Positions 25,722 to 32,738 of a stretch of DNA of 64,000 nucleotides are shown piece after piece. Source of the stretch: Proteinivorax hydrogeniformans (GTDB lineage: Bacteria; Bacillota; Proteinivoracia; Proteinivoracales; Proteinivoracaceae). The DNA lies in contig NZ_CP159485.1 in the NCBI RefSeq assembly GCF_040515995.1, forward strand, positions 1,984,001 through 2,048,000, read 5' to 3'. The notes beneath the pieces were generated by a model. The model did no database searches and was not told where the DNA came from. It saw nothing but the letters and a program-made list of their open reading frames with translations. Position numbers and translations under genes: made by a program. Numbering within the stretch: the stretch's first letter is position 1; each line of letters opens with the position of its first letter.

Positions 25722-25922
25722 TTAGTACCTCCGTTTTCCCACAAGTAAAAATGCTGCCCACCCAAAGTTTACAAGTAATATTATACATAGCCATGCTATT
25801 TGATTTAAGTTTCTGCTTCCTTCTTTAACTAGTTTAATTACACAGTAAATTCTTAGCACTAGCTCTATAAGTAAAAAAGGAAGAGCTAGTAAAAAAATCT
25901 GAAGTATCGATAATTCCCCCAC
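25722..25922 (-). CDS. PLDc_N domain small membrane protein (YxlE-like)
   Basis: 66 residues with two membrane helices (LQIFLLALPFLLIELVLRIYCVIKLV and NQIAWLCIILLVNFGWAAFLLVG) ending in KRRY. This is the phospholipase-D-nuclease N-terminal (PLDc_N) signature, a two-helix module found near ABC exporters. The GTG start has GGAGG upstream. First gene of the three-gene ABC unit; its stop touches the ribosome-binding site of the ATPase. Confidence 0.85.
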   Translation of the reverse strand: MGELSILQIFLLALPFLLIELVLRIYCVIKLVKEGSRNLNQIAWLCIILLVNFGWAAFLLVGKRRY

Positions 25923-26072
25923 AGTATTCCCCTCCTCTTTTTTTTGCTAATATAATTGTACCTTTAAAAGCTATTGTTGTCACTTTAATATTATTAAAAT
26001 ATTTTTAATAATATTAACTTTGAGGCAGAGCTTTTCGTTTTTAAAAGTAACAGTTTTGTAAATAAAATATTG

Positions 26073-26101
26073 TTGCCATATGCAATAATAATATATATAA
26101 T
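26073..26101 (+). promoter_or_regulatory. Promoter of the glycine riboswitch transcript
   Basis: TTGCCA, 17-bp spacer and TATAAT; transcription would begin near 26108, about 30 nt before the first aptamer. Confidence 0.7.
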
Positions 26102-26136
26102 TAAAATTAATAACAAATCAAACAAAATTAAATACA

Positions 26137-26342
26137 TGTGGAGGAATGTTACCTGAAAGGTCTGCTCTGCAGACGCCGAAGGAGAAAGAATAAAGCAAGC
26201 GCTAAAGGGCTTTATTTGAAACTTTCAGGCAAAAGGACGGTAACAGGACACAGCTCTGGAGAGACTATATATCATTTATGATATATAGCACCGAAGAAGC
26301 AACCTGTCTTACAGGCAGGGTAAACTTTCAGGTTAAAGGACA
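26137..26342 (+). promoter_or_regulatory. Tandem glycine riboswitch
   Basis: Two glycine aptamers in series. The first has GTTACC/GGTAAC closing pairing, GCCGAAGGAG and AAACTTTCAGGCAAAAGGAC. The second has CTCTGGAGAGA, GCACCGAAGAAGCAACC and AACTTTCAGGTTAAAGGACAGAG. The second P1 region runs into the terminator at 26343-26391, which fits an on-switch: bound glycine would prevent termination. It controls the PTS_EIIC_2 gene downstream. Confidence 0.95.
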
Positions 26343-26391
26343 GAGAGCTATTTAGCATAGTTATTGCTATGCGAAAATAGTTCTCTTTTTT
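26343..26391 (+). terminator. Expression-platform terminator of glycine riboswitch
   Basis: Stem GAGAGCTATTT.GCATAG/CTATGC.AAAATAGTTCTC followed by TTTTTT. The 5' arm overlaps the 3' side of the second aptamer. Confidence 0.88.
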
Positions 26392-26430
26392 ATTTGCCTT
26401 AAAACAAAAAACCTAGAGGAGGAATTTTAC

Positions 26431-27447
26431 ATGGAAACAATTATTGGTTTATCGTTACTTGTCTTTGCGCTATCACTTTTTTCTATTTTTAGCCTTAAAG
26501 CACCAATGGGCAAGGAGGCTATGGGTGCCTTAGCTGGAACGGCAATTGCTACTTTTTTGGTGGAGGCTGTTCACAATTATATAAGCGGCGACTTGTTCGG
26601 GATCGGTTTTTTACAAGAAGTTGGCGTATCTGCTGGTAGTCTAAGCGGTACTATAGCAGCTATATTGGTGCCTATTAAAATGGGGGTTAATCCTATTTTT
26701 GCCGTGGTTTCTGGGGCTGCTTTGTTAGAAATTGGCATCATCCCAGGCTTTGTTGCTGGTTATTTAGTTGGACTTATTGCACCAAAACTTGAAGAAAAAC
26801 TTCCTAGTGGGGTAAGCACTATTATAGGAGCGTTAGTGCTAGCACCTTTTAGCAGACTGGTAGCTGTCGTTACTGTACCAGTTGTGGATGCCACATTATT
26901 AAATATAGGTGATATGATCGTAATTGCGTCAGAGCAGTCTCCAATTATTATGGGCTTTTTCCTAGGTGGAATTATAAAAGTTATCTGCTCATCGCCTCTA
27001 AGCTCGATGGCGTTAACAGCTATGCTAGGTTTACAAGGTCTAGCTATGGGTATTGCATCAATAGCTAGCTTTTCTGGAGCTTTTGCTAACGGTATTTTGT
27101 TTAAAAGACTAAAGTTTGGTGATAACAGTAATGTAGTAGCTGTTATGTTAGAACCTCTTACTCAAGCTCATATTATAACTACGCACCCTATCCCTATTTA
27201 TTTAACTAACTTCTTAGGTGGTGGGTTTGGAGGGCTTATAGCTGTCTATTTTGGTATTGTATCGAACGCACCTGGAACAGCTTCGCCTATACCGGGTATG
27301 CTGGCTCCTTTTGCATTTAATGCACCGGTGTCTGTGATTTCAGCTTTAGTGTTAGCTGTTGGTGGTGGGCTTTTAGGTGGGTATATCGGTTCCACAGTTT
27401 ACCTATTAGCAACAAGGAGAGTAAGCCTTAAGCCAAAAATCAACTAA
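26431..27447 (+). CDS. PTS_EIIC_2-type membrane protein under glycine riboswitch control
   Basis: 338 residues, 9-10 hydrophobic helices, glycine/alanine rich. It resembles the EIIC domain type 2 (PF13303) group: KAPMGKEAMGALAGTAIATFLVEAVHNY, GMNP-like GVNPIFAVVSGAALLEIGIIPGF and TTHPIPIYLTNFLGGGFGGLI. No IIA or IIB domains or phosphorylation sites are visible, here or next door, so sugar phosphotransfer is unlikely. The glycine riboswitch suggests it moves glycine or a related small metabolite; this is inference. GAGGAGG precedes the ATG. Monocistronic up to the MATE gene 38 bp downstream. Confidence 0.85.
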   Translation: METIIGLSLLVFALSLFSIFSLKAPMGKEAMGALAGTAIATFLVEAVHNYISGDLFGIGFLQEVGVSAGSLSGTIAAILVPIKMGVNPIFAVVSGAALLEIGIIPGFVAGYLVGLIAPKLEEKLPSGVSTIIGALVLAPFSRLVAVVTVPVVDATLLNIGDMIVIASEQSPIIMGFFLGGIIKVICSSPLSSMALTAMLGLQGLAMGIASIASFSGAFANGILFKRLKFGDNSNVVAVMLEPLTQAHIITTHPIPIYLTNFLGGGFGGLIAVYFGIVSNAPGTASPIPGMLAPFAFNAPVSVISALVLAVGGGLLGGYIGSTVYLLATRRVSLKPKIN

Positions 27448-27497
27448 ACTAGACAGCCCCCCCATGAAATGATATATTTAAATAATTGAAATGTCGT

Positions 27498-28889
27498 ATG
27501 ACTGGAGGGAATAGTATCAAAGTTAAAAATAGCAGTCGTTTAGGTACAGACCCGATATTACCACTTTTATTTAAACTCTCTCTTCCTGGGATTGTCGCCA
27601 TGGGGGTGCAAGCCTTTTATAATGTGGTGGATAGTTACTTTGTGGCACAGATTAGTGAGGAGGCTATCGCTGCACTTTCTATAGCCTTTCCGTTACACAT
27701 CCTTCTTATAGCTTTAGCAGTGGGAACAGGAGTGGGTACAAGTTCTCTAATTTCTAGAATGTTAGGTAAAGATGATAACGATAAAGCTGTGGCAGTAGCA
27801 GAGCATGTCATTATTATTTCTATCATTTACGGGGCGTTGATCTTTTTGTTAGGGTTATTCTTCCCGCAAAGTTTCATAAATCTGTTTACAACCGACCCGT
27901 TAATATCTGCTTACGCTATGCAATATATTAGAGTGATTTTAATAGGTTCCCTTCCTTTATTTTTAAGCTTTTTAACAAGTGATATTTTAAGAGGGCAGGG
28001 TAACACATTTACACCAATGTTAGCTATGATTGCTGGAGCAGTTACTAACATTTTGTTAGACCCTATCTTAATTTTTGGATTAGGTCCAATTCCTTCTTTG
28101 GAGGTTTTAGGTGCAGCCATAGCAACAGTTATTAGTAAGATGGTTACCTGCGCCATCGTCGTATATATTTTGTTTAAAGGGAAAAATGAAGTTCAACCTA
28201 GGTTTAAAAACAAGTTTAAATTTGATAAAAGTATCGTTAAAAATATTTATGCAGTGGGATTACCTGCAACCGTTATGCAAATGTTAGCTTCTATCATGAT
28301 CGTTGGAATAAATATGATTGTGGGAGGCATAAATGAGCTAGGCCTCGCTGCTACTGGTATATACTTTAGGGTACAATCCTTTATATTTATGCCTGTTTTT
28401 GGTGTTTCGCAAGGATATATACCGTTAGTAGGTTATAATTTTAGCAACGGCGATATCAAAAGAGTTAAAAAGACAATTTTTTATGGTCTGGCAGCAGGGT
28501 TCTTTTTTACCTTTCTAGGTTTTGTTGCTTTTCAGTTATTCCCTCACTTAATTGTTAGGCCATTTGTAGATAATAAGGAGCTAATGACGATAACTACAAC
28601 GGCATTTAAAAACATTAGTATTGCCTTTCCGATTATAGGTCCTGCTATCATAGGAGCAACTACATTCCAAGCTATTGGACGGGGAATACCGTCTTTAACA
28701 TTATCATTTTTAAGGCAGATTGTTCTGCTACTCCCTATAGCTTATCTACTGTCATTTACAGGCTCTATCAGCGCAGTTTGGTATGCCTTTCCCATATCTG
28801 AGTTTTTAACTTCTATACTTATGGTTACTTGGTTAACTACAACTTTAAAGAAAGAATTTGCACATATAAGAGCTAAAGTAAAACAATAA
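27498..28889 (+). CDS. MATE family efflux transporter
   Basis: About 460 residues, 12 helices, two homologous halves. N-terminal LGTDPILPLLFKLSLPGIVAMGVQAFYNVVDSYFVAQ and mid-protein VGLPATVMQMLASIMIVGINMIV are typical of cation-coupled multidrug MATE pumps (DinF/NorM-like). Substrate unknown. The coordinates use the first ATG, which has no ribosome-binding site and whose codons contain the Shine-Dalgarno itself. GGAGGG followed at 6-7 nt by ATC (27516-27518) points to ATC as the real start, giving the usual N-terminus KVKNSSRLGTDP. The gene ends in a 55-bp near-perfect palindrome. Confidence 0.9.
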   Translation: MTGGNSIKVKNSSRLGTDPILPLLFKLSLPGIVAMGVQAFYNVVDSYFVAQISEEAIAALSIAFPLHILLIALAVGTGVGTSSLISRMLGKDDNDKAVAVAEHVIIISIIYGALIFLLGLFFPQSFINLFTTDPLISAYAMQYIRVILIGSLPLFLSFLTSDILRGQGNTFTPMLAMIAGAVTNILLDPILIFGLGPIPSLEVLGAAIATVISKMVTCAIVVYILFKGKNEVQPRFKNKFKFDKSIVKNIYAVGLPATVMQMLASIMIVGINMIVGGINELGLAATGIYFRVQSFIFMPVFGVSQGYIPLVGYNFSNGDIKRVKKTIFYGLAAGFFFTFLGFVAFQLFPHLIVRPFVDNKELMTITTTAFKNISIAFPIIGPAIIGATTFQAIGRGIPSLTLSFLRQIVLLLPIAYLLSFTGSISAVWYAFPISEFLTSILMVTWLTTTLKKEFAHIRAKVKQ

Positions 28890-28940
28890 AGTAAACGGTT
28901 CCAATCATCAAATTTTGATGATTGGAACCGTTTACTTTAT
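28886..28940 (+). terminator. 55-bp near-perfect palindrome at end of MATE gene
   Basis: 27-bp arms complement each other exactly around one central T, including the TAA stop of the MATE gene. No long T run follows beyond ACTTTAT, so it may be a terminator or an mRNA-end stabilising hairpin. Cruciform formation is possible. Confidence 0.7.
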
Positions 28941-29128
28941 ATCTAGTGTTTGCCGCGAAAACGTATAAACTTGCTTATGCTGGGTCTGGGAGCAAATGTT
29001 TTGTATCGAAGCACCACAGTGTTCCTGCAGAAATTGTTATGGAATAAAAATGAAATACTAGGATACGTCGATAGTTTGACCACTTACTGAAGGGTTTGTC
29101 ATTTAGTGGCAGGGCGTATTGTAGGAGT
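28941..29128. other. Intergenic stretch without recognisable gene
   Basis: Between the palindrome and the heptamer repeat I see no gene with a ribosome-binding site. A 65-codon open frame on the minus strand (28975-29172, ending LWCFDTKHLLPDPA) lacks a start signal and is probably chance or a relic. Confidence 0.4.
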
Positions 29129-29155
29129 AGTGAGAAGTGGGAAGTTAGAAGTGGG
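29129..29155 (+). repeat. Heptamer tandem repeat AGTGRGA, about 4 units
   Basis: AGTGAGA, AGTGGGA, AGTTAGA, AGTGGG in direct succession. A second array of the same period lies at 31965. Confidence 0.75.
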
Positions 29156-29156
29156 A

Positions 29157-29318
29157 TCCATTTGGTAACCATATAAGGAGACCCAAATGGCCAGACTGCT
29201 TAGAAGTGCCTAGATTCTAGGCTCAGTTGATGGACCAGGGCGGGAGCGTATCTTCTAATACGTGACTGATCTGGGCTAGCAATTGCAACAACGAAGATGG
29301 GTGCTGATAAGCTGTCTG
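29157..29318 (+). repeat. Structured repeat element, copy E1 (candidate RNA)
   Basis: Begins with CCATTTGG...CCAAATGG (29157-29191). Then a main stem, CAGAC.GCTTA with TAAGC.GTCTG (29192/29318), extends through GTGCC/GGGTGC with two adjacent G-T pairs. Inside are the hairpin GCCTAG/CTAGGC, then CCAG...GGAGCGTAT...AATACGTGA...CTGG, then the conserved GCAACAACGAAGATGGGTGCT. The G-T pairs only work on the plus strand, so the plus strand would be the RNA. No Rfam family recognised. Confidence 0.65.
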
Positions 29319-29372
29319 ACTACCACTACTCGTTAAACTGCTATGGTGCCAAGTGCAAAGCTGTATTATGCA

Positions 29373-29403
29373 AAAATGAACACCCTAAATGAGTGTTCAT
29401 TTT
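29373..29403. terminator. Terminator after TPR gene
   Basis: AAAATGAACAC...GTGTTCATTTT; A/T runs on both sides. It serves the minus-strand TPR gene ending at 29449. Confidence 0.7.
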
Positions 29404-29448
29404 ATACTTTATATTTACTTTGCATATGCTGTATAGCTTTAAAGAATA

Positions 29449-30039
29449 TTAGTCCTGTTTTAGCTTTACTTCAATAATTTCCGCATATTCAGCAAACGCT
29501 TTCTTTTCTTCCTCGCTAACTTCTTCATGCTCACTTAACTTAACAAACTGTTCTTTTGCGCTTTGGTACTTGCCAATGTTAAACAAAATCACTGCATAGT
29601 TATGCATAACCTCAGGATTTTCCGGTTCTAACAGATAAGCCCTAGACATTATCTCTTCACTTTCATCATACTTTCCAAGCTCGTAATACAAAAAGCTCTT
29701 TTCAAGTAAAATTTCTATTTTATCTTCATCGGTAAGCTTTAGCGCAGTTTGGTAGTTTTTAATTGCCTTATCTAAATATTTCTCCGCCCTGTTATAGTTA
29801 TCCTCAGAAATATAAAAGTTTGCTGCGCTACTTTTTAACCTGGCCATATCGATTAAGGCTTGATAATCTTCACTGTCATTTTCATATCTCTTTTGTAGCT
29901 CGTCTAATTGATCTTGATAAGCCATTTGGGGGCTTGTGGAACCTAAAAGACCTATAGTTGGTGGCGCTATAACTCCCCCTATCATAATTGACACAACTAT
30001 TATCCCTATAATTTTATATACTTTTTTATTTTTTCCCAT
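29449..30039 (-). CDS. Membrane-anchored tetratricopeptide repeat protein
   Basis: 196 residues. An N-terminal membrane anchor (YKIIGIIVVSIMIGGVIAPPTIGLLG, about 7-32) precedes three to four TPR units: YQALIDMARLKSSAANF, NRAEKYLDKAIKNYQTALKL, ILLEKSFLYYELGKYDESEEIMSRAYLLEP and VMHNYAVILFNIGKYQSAKEQFVKL. Such proteins are scaffolds facing the outside; partners are unknown. GGAGGG precedes the ATG at 7 nt. It follows the UV endonuclease gene by 20 bp in the same direction. Confidence 0.85.
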   Translation of the reverse strand: MGKNKKVYKIIGIIVVSIMIGGVIAPPTIGLLGSTSPQMAYQDQLDELQKRYENDSEDYQALIDMARLKSSAANFYISEDNYNRAEKYLDKAIKNYQTALKLTDEDKIEILLEKSFLYYELGKYDESEEIMSRAYLLEPENPEVMHNYAVILFNIGKYQSAKEQFVKLSEHEEVSEEEKKAFAEYAEIIEVKLKQD

Positions 30040-30059
30040 TAACTAACCCTCCTATTATT

Positions 30060-31292
30060 TTAGTAGCAAAAGAAGTAAGACTGTTTAAGATATTCATCGT
30101 TATATTTTTTCGTAAGTTTCCATAAATTTCGCTTAATTTTTTTAATGTCTTTTTGTTCCAAAAGCTCAAAGAACTTTTGTTTTTCTTGGAAAGTTGCCTT
30201 TTTCTTAAAATAGCCCCAGATATGTTCCGCGGCATTTCTAAATGAGTTATAGTCTGTCTCCATAAACAACGCTTTATCAACTACCTTATAAAATTGTAGG
30301 ATTTTTTCATCGCTATTTATTAGCTTGCTGCACTGTTTATATAAAGAGTAGTCTTTTTCCATAACAGAATATTTATAAAATGCCCAGATAGTTGTACGGT
30401 GTTTTGTGGAAAGCTCTGGCTTTAGGGAGTTAACACACTTTAGAGCAGATAGTTCTTTATCTTTTACTTCTAACATTATATCCATGTCAAAAGAACTATA
30501 AAGCCGGTAAAACTTCATAAAACTCTCGATATCTACAGTTAAAGAATGAGAGCCACGGCTTTTACCTTCAGCTTGATTGGAGTAATGGATTTTAGGGCTG
30601 CCATCATTTTCACCCCATGTCTTTAAAGCCTTTCTAAGCCAGTACTTTTCACTTCCCTCTTTAGGGTGATTGCACTGGTGGTGTAAAATATCAAAAACAA
30701 CTGGAATGTCGAGATGTTTAGCAGCTGATAAAGTGTCAGCAATATCGTAGCTTTTATCATCATTTTCTAACACTAAACGATTTAAGACTTGCTCTGGCAA
30801 TTTTTCTAGGTTTGCTTTTAATCTAGCTAGGGATTTATTTTTGTCACCATATACGCCACCACAATGTAGGACAATTTTATGCTGATAATCTAACCCCATA
30901 GAGTCTAACAGTTGACAGTGGTAACTAAGATCATCAATTGACTTTTTAACAACCTGATTTTTAGGGGAGTTAATGACGGTATATTGTCCCGGGTGCATGG
31001 ATACTCTGATCCCGTTTTGCTTTATATAGTTGCCTAATTCTAAAAGCTTATCTTTAAACTTGCGTTGCCACTTTAAATCATTATTAGGATGACTGCCAAA
31101 CGGTATTATATCAGAACTTATTCGAAACATAAAAATATCATGTTCTATGTTCCACTTTAAAATTTTCCCCAAATCCTCTAGATTATTATAAACGGCGTCA
31201 AAAAACCGTTCTTCGGATAAATTAGACAGGCGAAACCCTCTATTTATCCTTGCATCAAAAGAAAAAGGTACACAGGCATACCCTATTTTCAT
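30060..31292 (-). CDS. uvsE: UV damage endonuclease UvsE/UVDE
   Basis: 410 residues. ATP-independent TIM-barrel endonuclease that nicks DNA 5' of UV photoproducts and starts alternative excision repair. Seen: KIGYACVPF at the N-terminus, SMHPGQYTVINS, HCGGVYGDK, RLVLENDDKSY, VVFDILHHQCNHP and HYSNQAEG, which supply the metal-binding His/Glu/Asp set. A C-terminal region of about 120 residues (from ~290) goes beyond the minimal barrel. The start is ATG with AGAGGTG upstream (MKIGYACVP). Followed closely by the TPR gene. Confidence 0.92.
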   Translation of the reverse strand: MKIGYACVPFSFDARINRGFRLSNLSEERFFDAVYNNLEDLGKILKWNIEHDIFMFRISSDIIPFGSHPNNDLKWQRKFKDKLLELGNYIKQNGIRVSMHPGQYTVINSPKNQVVKKSIDDLSYHCQLLDSMGLDYQHKIVLHCGGVYGDKNKSLARLKANLEKLPEQVLNRLVLENDDKSYDIADTLSAAKHLDIPVVFDILHHQCNHPKEGSEKYWLRKALKTWGENDGSPKIHYSNQAEGKSRGSHSLTVDIESFMKFYRLYSSFDMDIMLEVKDKELSALKCVNSLKPELSTKHRTTIWAFYKYSVMEKDYSLYKQCSKLINSDEKILQFYKVVDKALFMETDYNSFRNAAEHIWGYFKKKATFQEKQKFFELLEQKDIKKIKRNLWKLTKKYNDEYLKQSYFFCY

Positions 31293-31456
31293 TGAAATCA
31301 CCTCTATTATTATAACGTTAATATTATATCAAGTATATAAACAGAGTACAAACATTAGAAAAAAGTAATATTTCTAGTTTTTTTTGCTATTTAGTTTATT
31401 TTTTTAAGTTTGTGTAATAGAATTTATATAAACAATCTTTTAAGGAGTTGATAGCT

Positions 31457-31963
31457 TTGATTAAAGAAGTTAACTACACTCAATATTTAACTGAAATGAC
31501 GGAGCAACTGCCCAAGGGAGCCTTTGTAACTACTAAATATGGTGACCAGATTAACACTATGACTATTGGTTGGGGATCAGTTGGTGTATTTTGGGGTAAG
31601 CCAATCTTTACTGTTGCAGTTAGGTACTCACGCTTTACTTATGAGCTACTAGAAAAATCAGGCGAGTTTACTATTAGTGTTCCACTTAAAACAAACCTTA
31701 AGGATGAATTAGCTTTTTGTGGAACAAAATCGGGAAGAGACTATAATAAGTTCGAGCATCTTTCTTTAGATGCTATCGAAGGGCAAAAGGTTAATGTGCC
31801 GGTAATCGGTCAATGTGACCTCCATTATGAGTGCAAAGTTGTATATCAGCAAGCCATGGAGCCAGGTTTAGTTCACTGGGATATTAAGCCTCGCTACTAC
31901 CCTAAAGCTAATTATCACATTATGTACTATGGTGAAATTGTATCTAGTTATCTAATAGAGTAG
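31457..31963 (+). CDS. Flavin reductase-like FMN-binding protein
   Basis: About 168 residues with the split-barrel FMN-binding fold of flavoredoxin/flavin reductases. PKGAFVTTKYGDQINTMTIGWGSVGVFWGKPIFTVAVRYSRFTYELLEKSGEFTISVP is the usual N-terminal core, followed by LAFCGTKSGRDYNKF. Probably an FMN-dependent electron carrier in the cytosol; partner unknown. TTG start with AAGGAG 9 nt upstream, the only start with a ribosome-binding site. Single gene ended by the heptamer repeat and a terminator. Confidence 0.88.
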   Translation: MIKEVNYTQYLTEMTEQLPKGAFVTTKYGDQINTMTIGWGSVGVFWGKPIFTVAVRYSRFTYELLEKSGEFTISVPLKTNLKDELAFCGTKSGRDYNKFEHLSLDAIEGQKVNVPVIGQCDLHYECKVVYQQAMEPGLVHWDIKPRYYPKANYHIMYYGEIVSSYLIE

Positions 31964-31964
31964 T

Positions 31965-31992
31965 AGTGGGAAGTGAGAGGTCGGAAGTTGGT
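31965..31992 (+). repeat. Heptamer tandem repeat AGTGRGA, about 4 units
   Basis: AGTGGGA, AGTGAGA, GGTCGGA, AGTTGGT starting 2 bp behind the stop of the flavin reductase gene. Same unit and period as at 29129. Confidence 0.7.
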
Positions 31993-32065
31993 AAAGTGCA
32001 TTTAAGATGGGGATGGCGAGTCAACCCCTATGAGGTGTGAAAAGATCAGTTCCCGCAATATAGTT

Positions 32066-32098
32066 AAAGGTTGCCGTTAAAAGCGGCAACCTTTTTTT
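32066..32098 (+). terminator. Terminator of flavin reductase gene
   Basis: AAAGGTTGCCG/CGGCAACCTTT with a 7-nt loop, followed by further T residues. Confidence 0.88.
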
Positions 32099-32138
32099 GC
32101 TTAATTAAGATAAAGTTAACGTGTTGTATGTTATTTTT

Positions 32139-32354
32139 CTATCCAAAGCTATGGTAAATCGCCATCAACACAAAAAAAATTATTATTATAAGACCTATCA
32201 GTGCCCCCCATTTGCGAAACTGAATAATATCTTCATCATCTTCAATTGGTTCTTTACTCCATGAAAAAGTTGTGTCTTCAGGATTTCGAAATATCCAAAG
32301 AAGAATCAAGGATACAGGTATAGTGATAATAATAAATATAATTATCTGTCCCAC
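32139..32354 (-). CDS. Small two-helix membrane protein, hypothetical
   Basis: About 71 residues. Helix 1 at residues 2-22 (GQIIIFIIITIPVSLILLWIF), an acidic loop (EDTTFSWSKEPIEDDEDIIQF), helix 2 near the C-terminus (GALIGLIIIIFFVLMAIYHSFG). I do not recognise a family. The GTG start is chosen because GGAGGGG lies 5 nt upstream; a longer reading has no ribosome-binding site. Confidence 0.65.
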   Translation of the reverse strand: MGQIIIFIIITIPVSLILLWIFRNPEDTTFSWSKEPIEDDEDIIQFRKWGALIGLIIIIFFVLMAIYHSFG

Positions 32355-32498
32355 TATGGCCCCTCCCCTCTCATATGTATTATAATTGGGTTTTATCAGA
32401 ATTTTTTTTATTGTCAATACATTATATTAGGATATTAAACACTAGGCTAGTAGCCAGTTTACCGTTTTGTGCTTTTTCTAATTTTAGGTTCTATATAT

Positions 32499-32738
32499 GG
32501 GTGTGCCTAAGTTCTTAGGACCCAAATTTGTAAGACTGCTTAAAAGTGCCTATATTTGAGGCGCGTAAAAAATCCAACACCGGAGCGTATATTAATACGT
32601 GAGGATGTTGGATTTTTATAGCAACAAAGAAGATAGGTGCTTTTTAGTAGTCTTACTTACCCAGGAGCGTATAAAAGTAATACGTGAGGAGACTGGGCTA
32701 TTTTCGCAACAAAGAAGATGAGTGCTTATAAGCAGCCT
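32499..32738 (+). repeat. Structured repeat element, copies E2a/E2b in tandem (candidate RNA)
   Basis: Leader hairpin GGGT...CCTAAG/CTTAGG...CCC (32499-32523), then CCAAAT. The main stem AAGACTGCTTAAAAGTGCC pairs with GGTGCTTTTTAGTAGTCTT (32532-32654), keeping the tandem G-T pairs seen in E1. Module a: 11-bp stem around GGAGCGTAT...AATACGTGAGGA, then GCAACAAAGAAGATAGGTGCT. Module b (32660-32738): CCCAG/CTGGG around the same core, then GCAACAAAGAAGATGAGTGCT and TAAGCAGCCTG. The b end overlaps the last codons of the methyltransferase gene. Confidence 0.7.

Noticed and set aside
26431-27447. Classical sugar PTS permease
   Set aside because: No IIA/IIB domains or genes and a glycine riboswitch upstream; sugar PTS function not supported.
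28975-29172. 65-codon open frame on the minus strand
   Set aside because: No ribosome-binding site, overlaps repeats, no recognised domain; not called as a gene, only mentioned as a possible relic.
29157-29318. Group II intron domain V or known riboswitch for element E1
   Set aside because: The core GGAGCGTAT...AATACGTGA does not fit the domain V pattern, and no T-box, glycine, TPP, cobalamin, SAM or c-di-GMP hallmark is present; an Rfam search is still needed.
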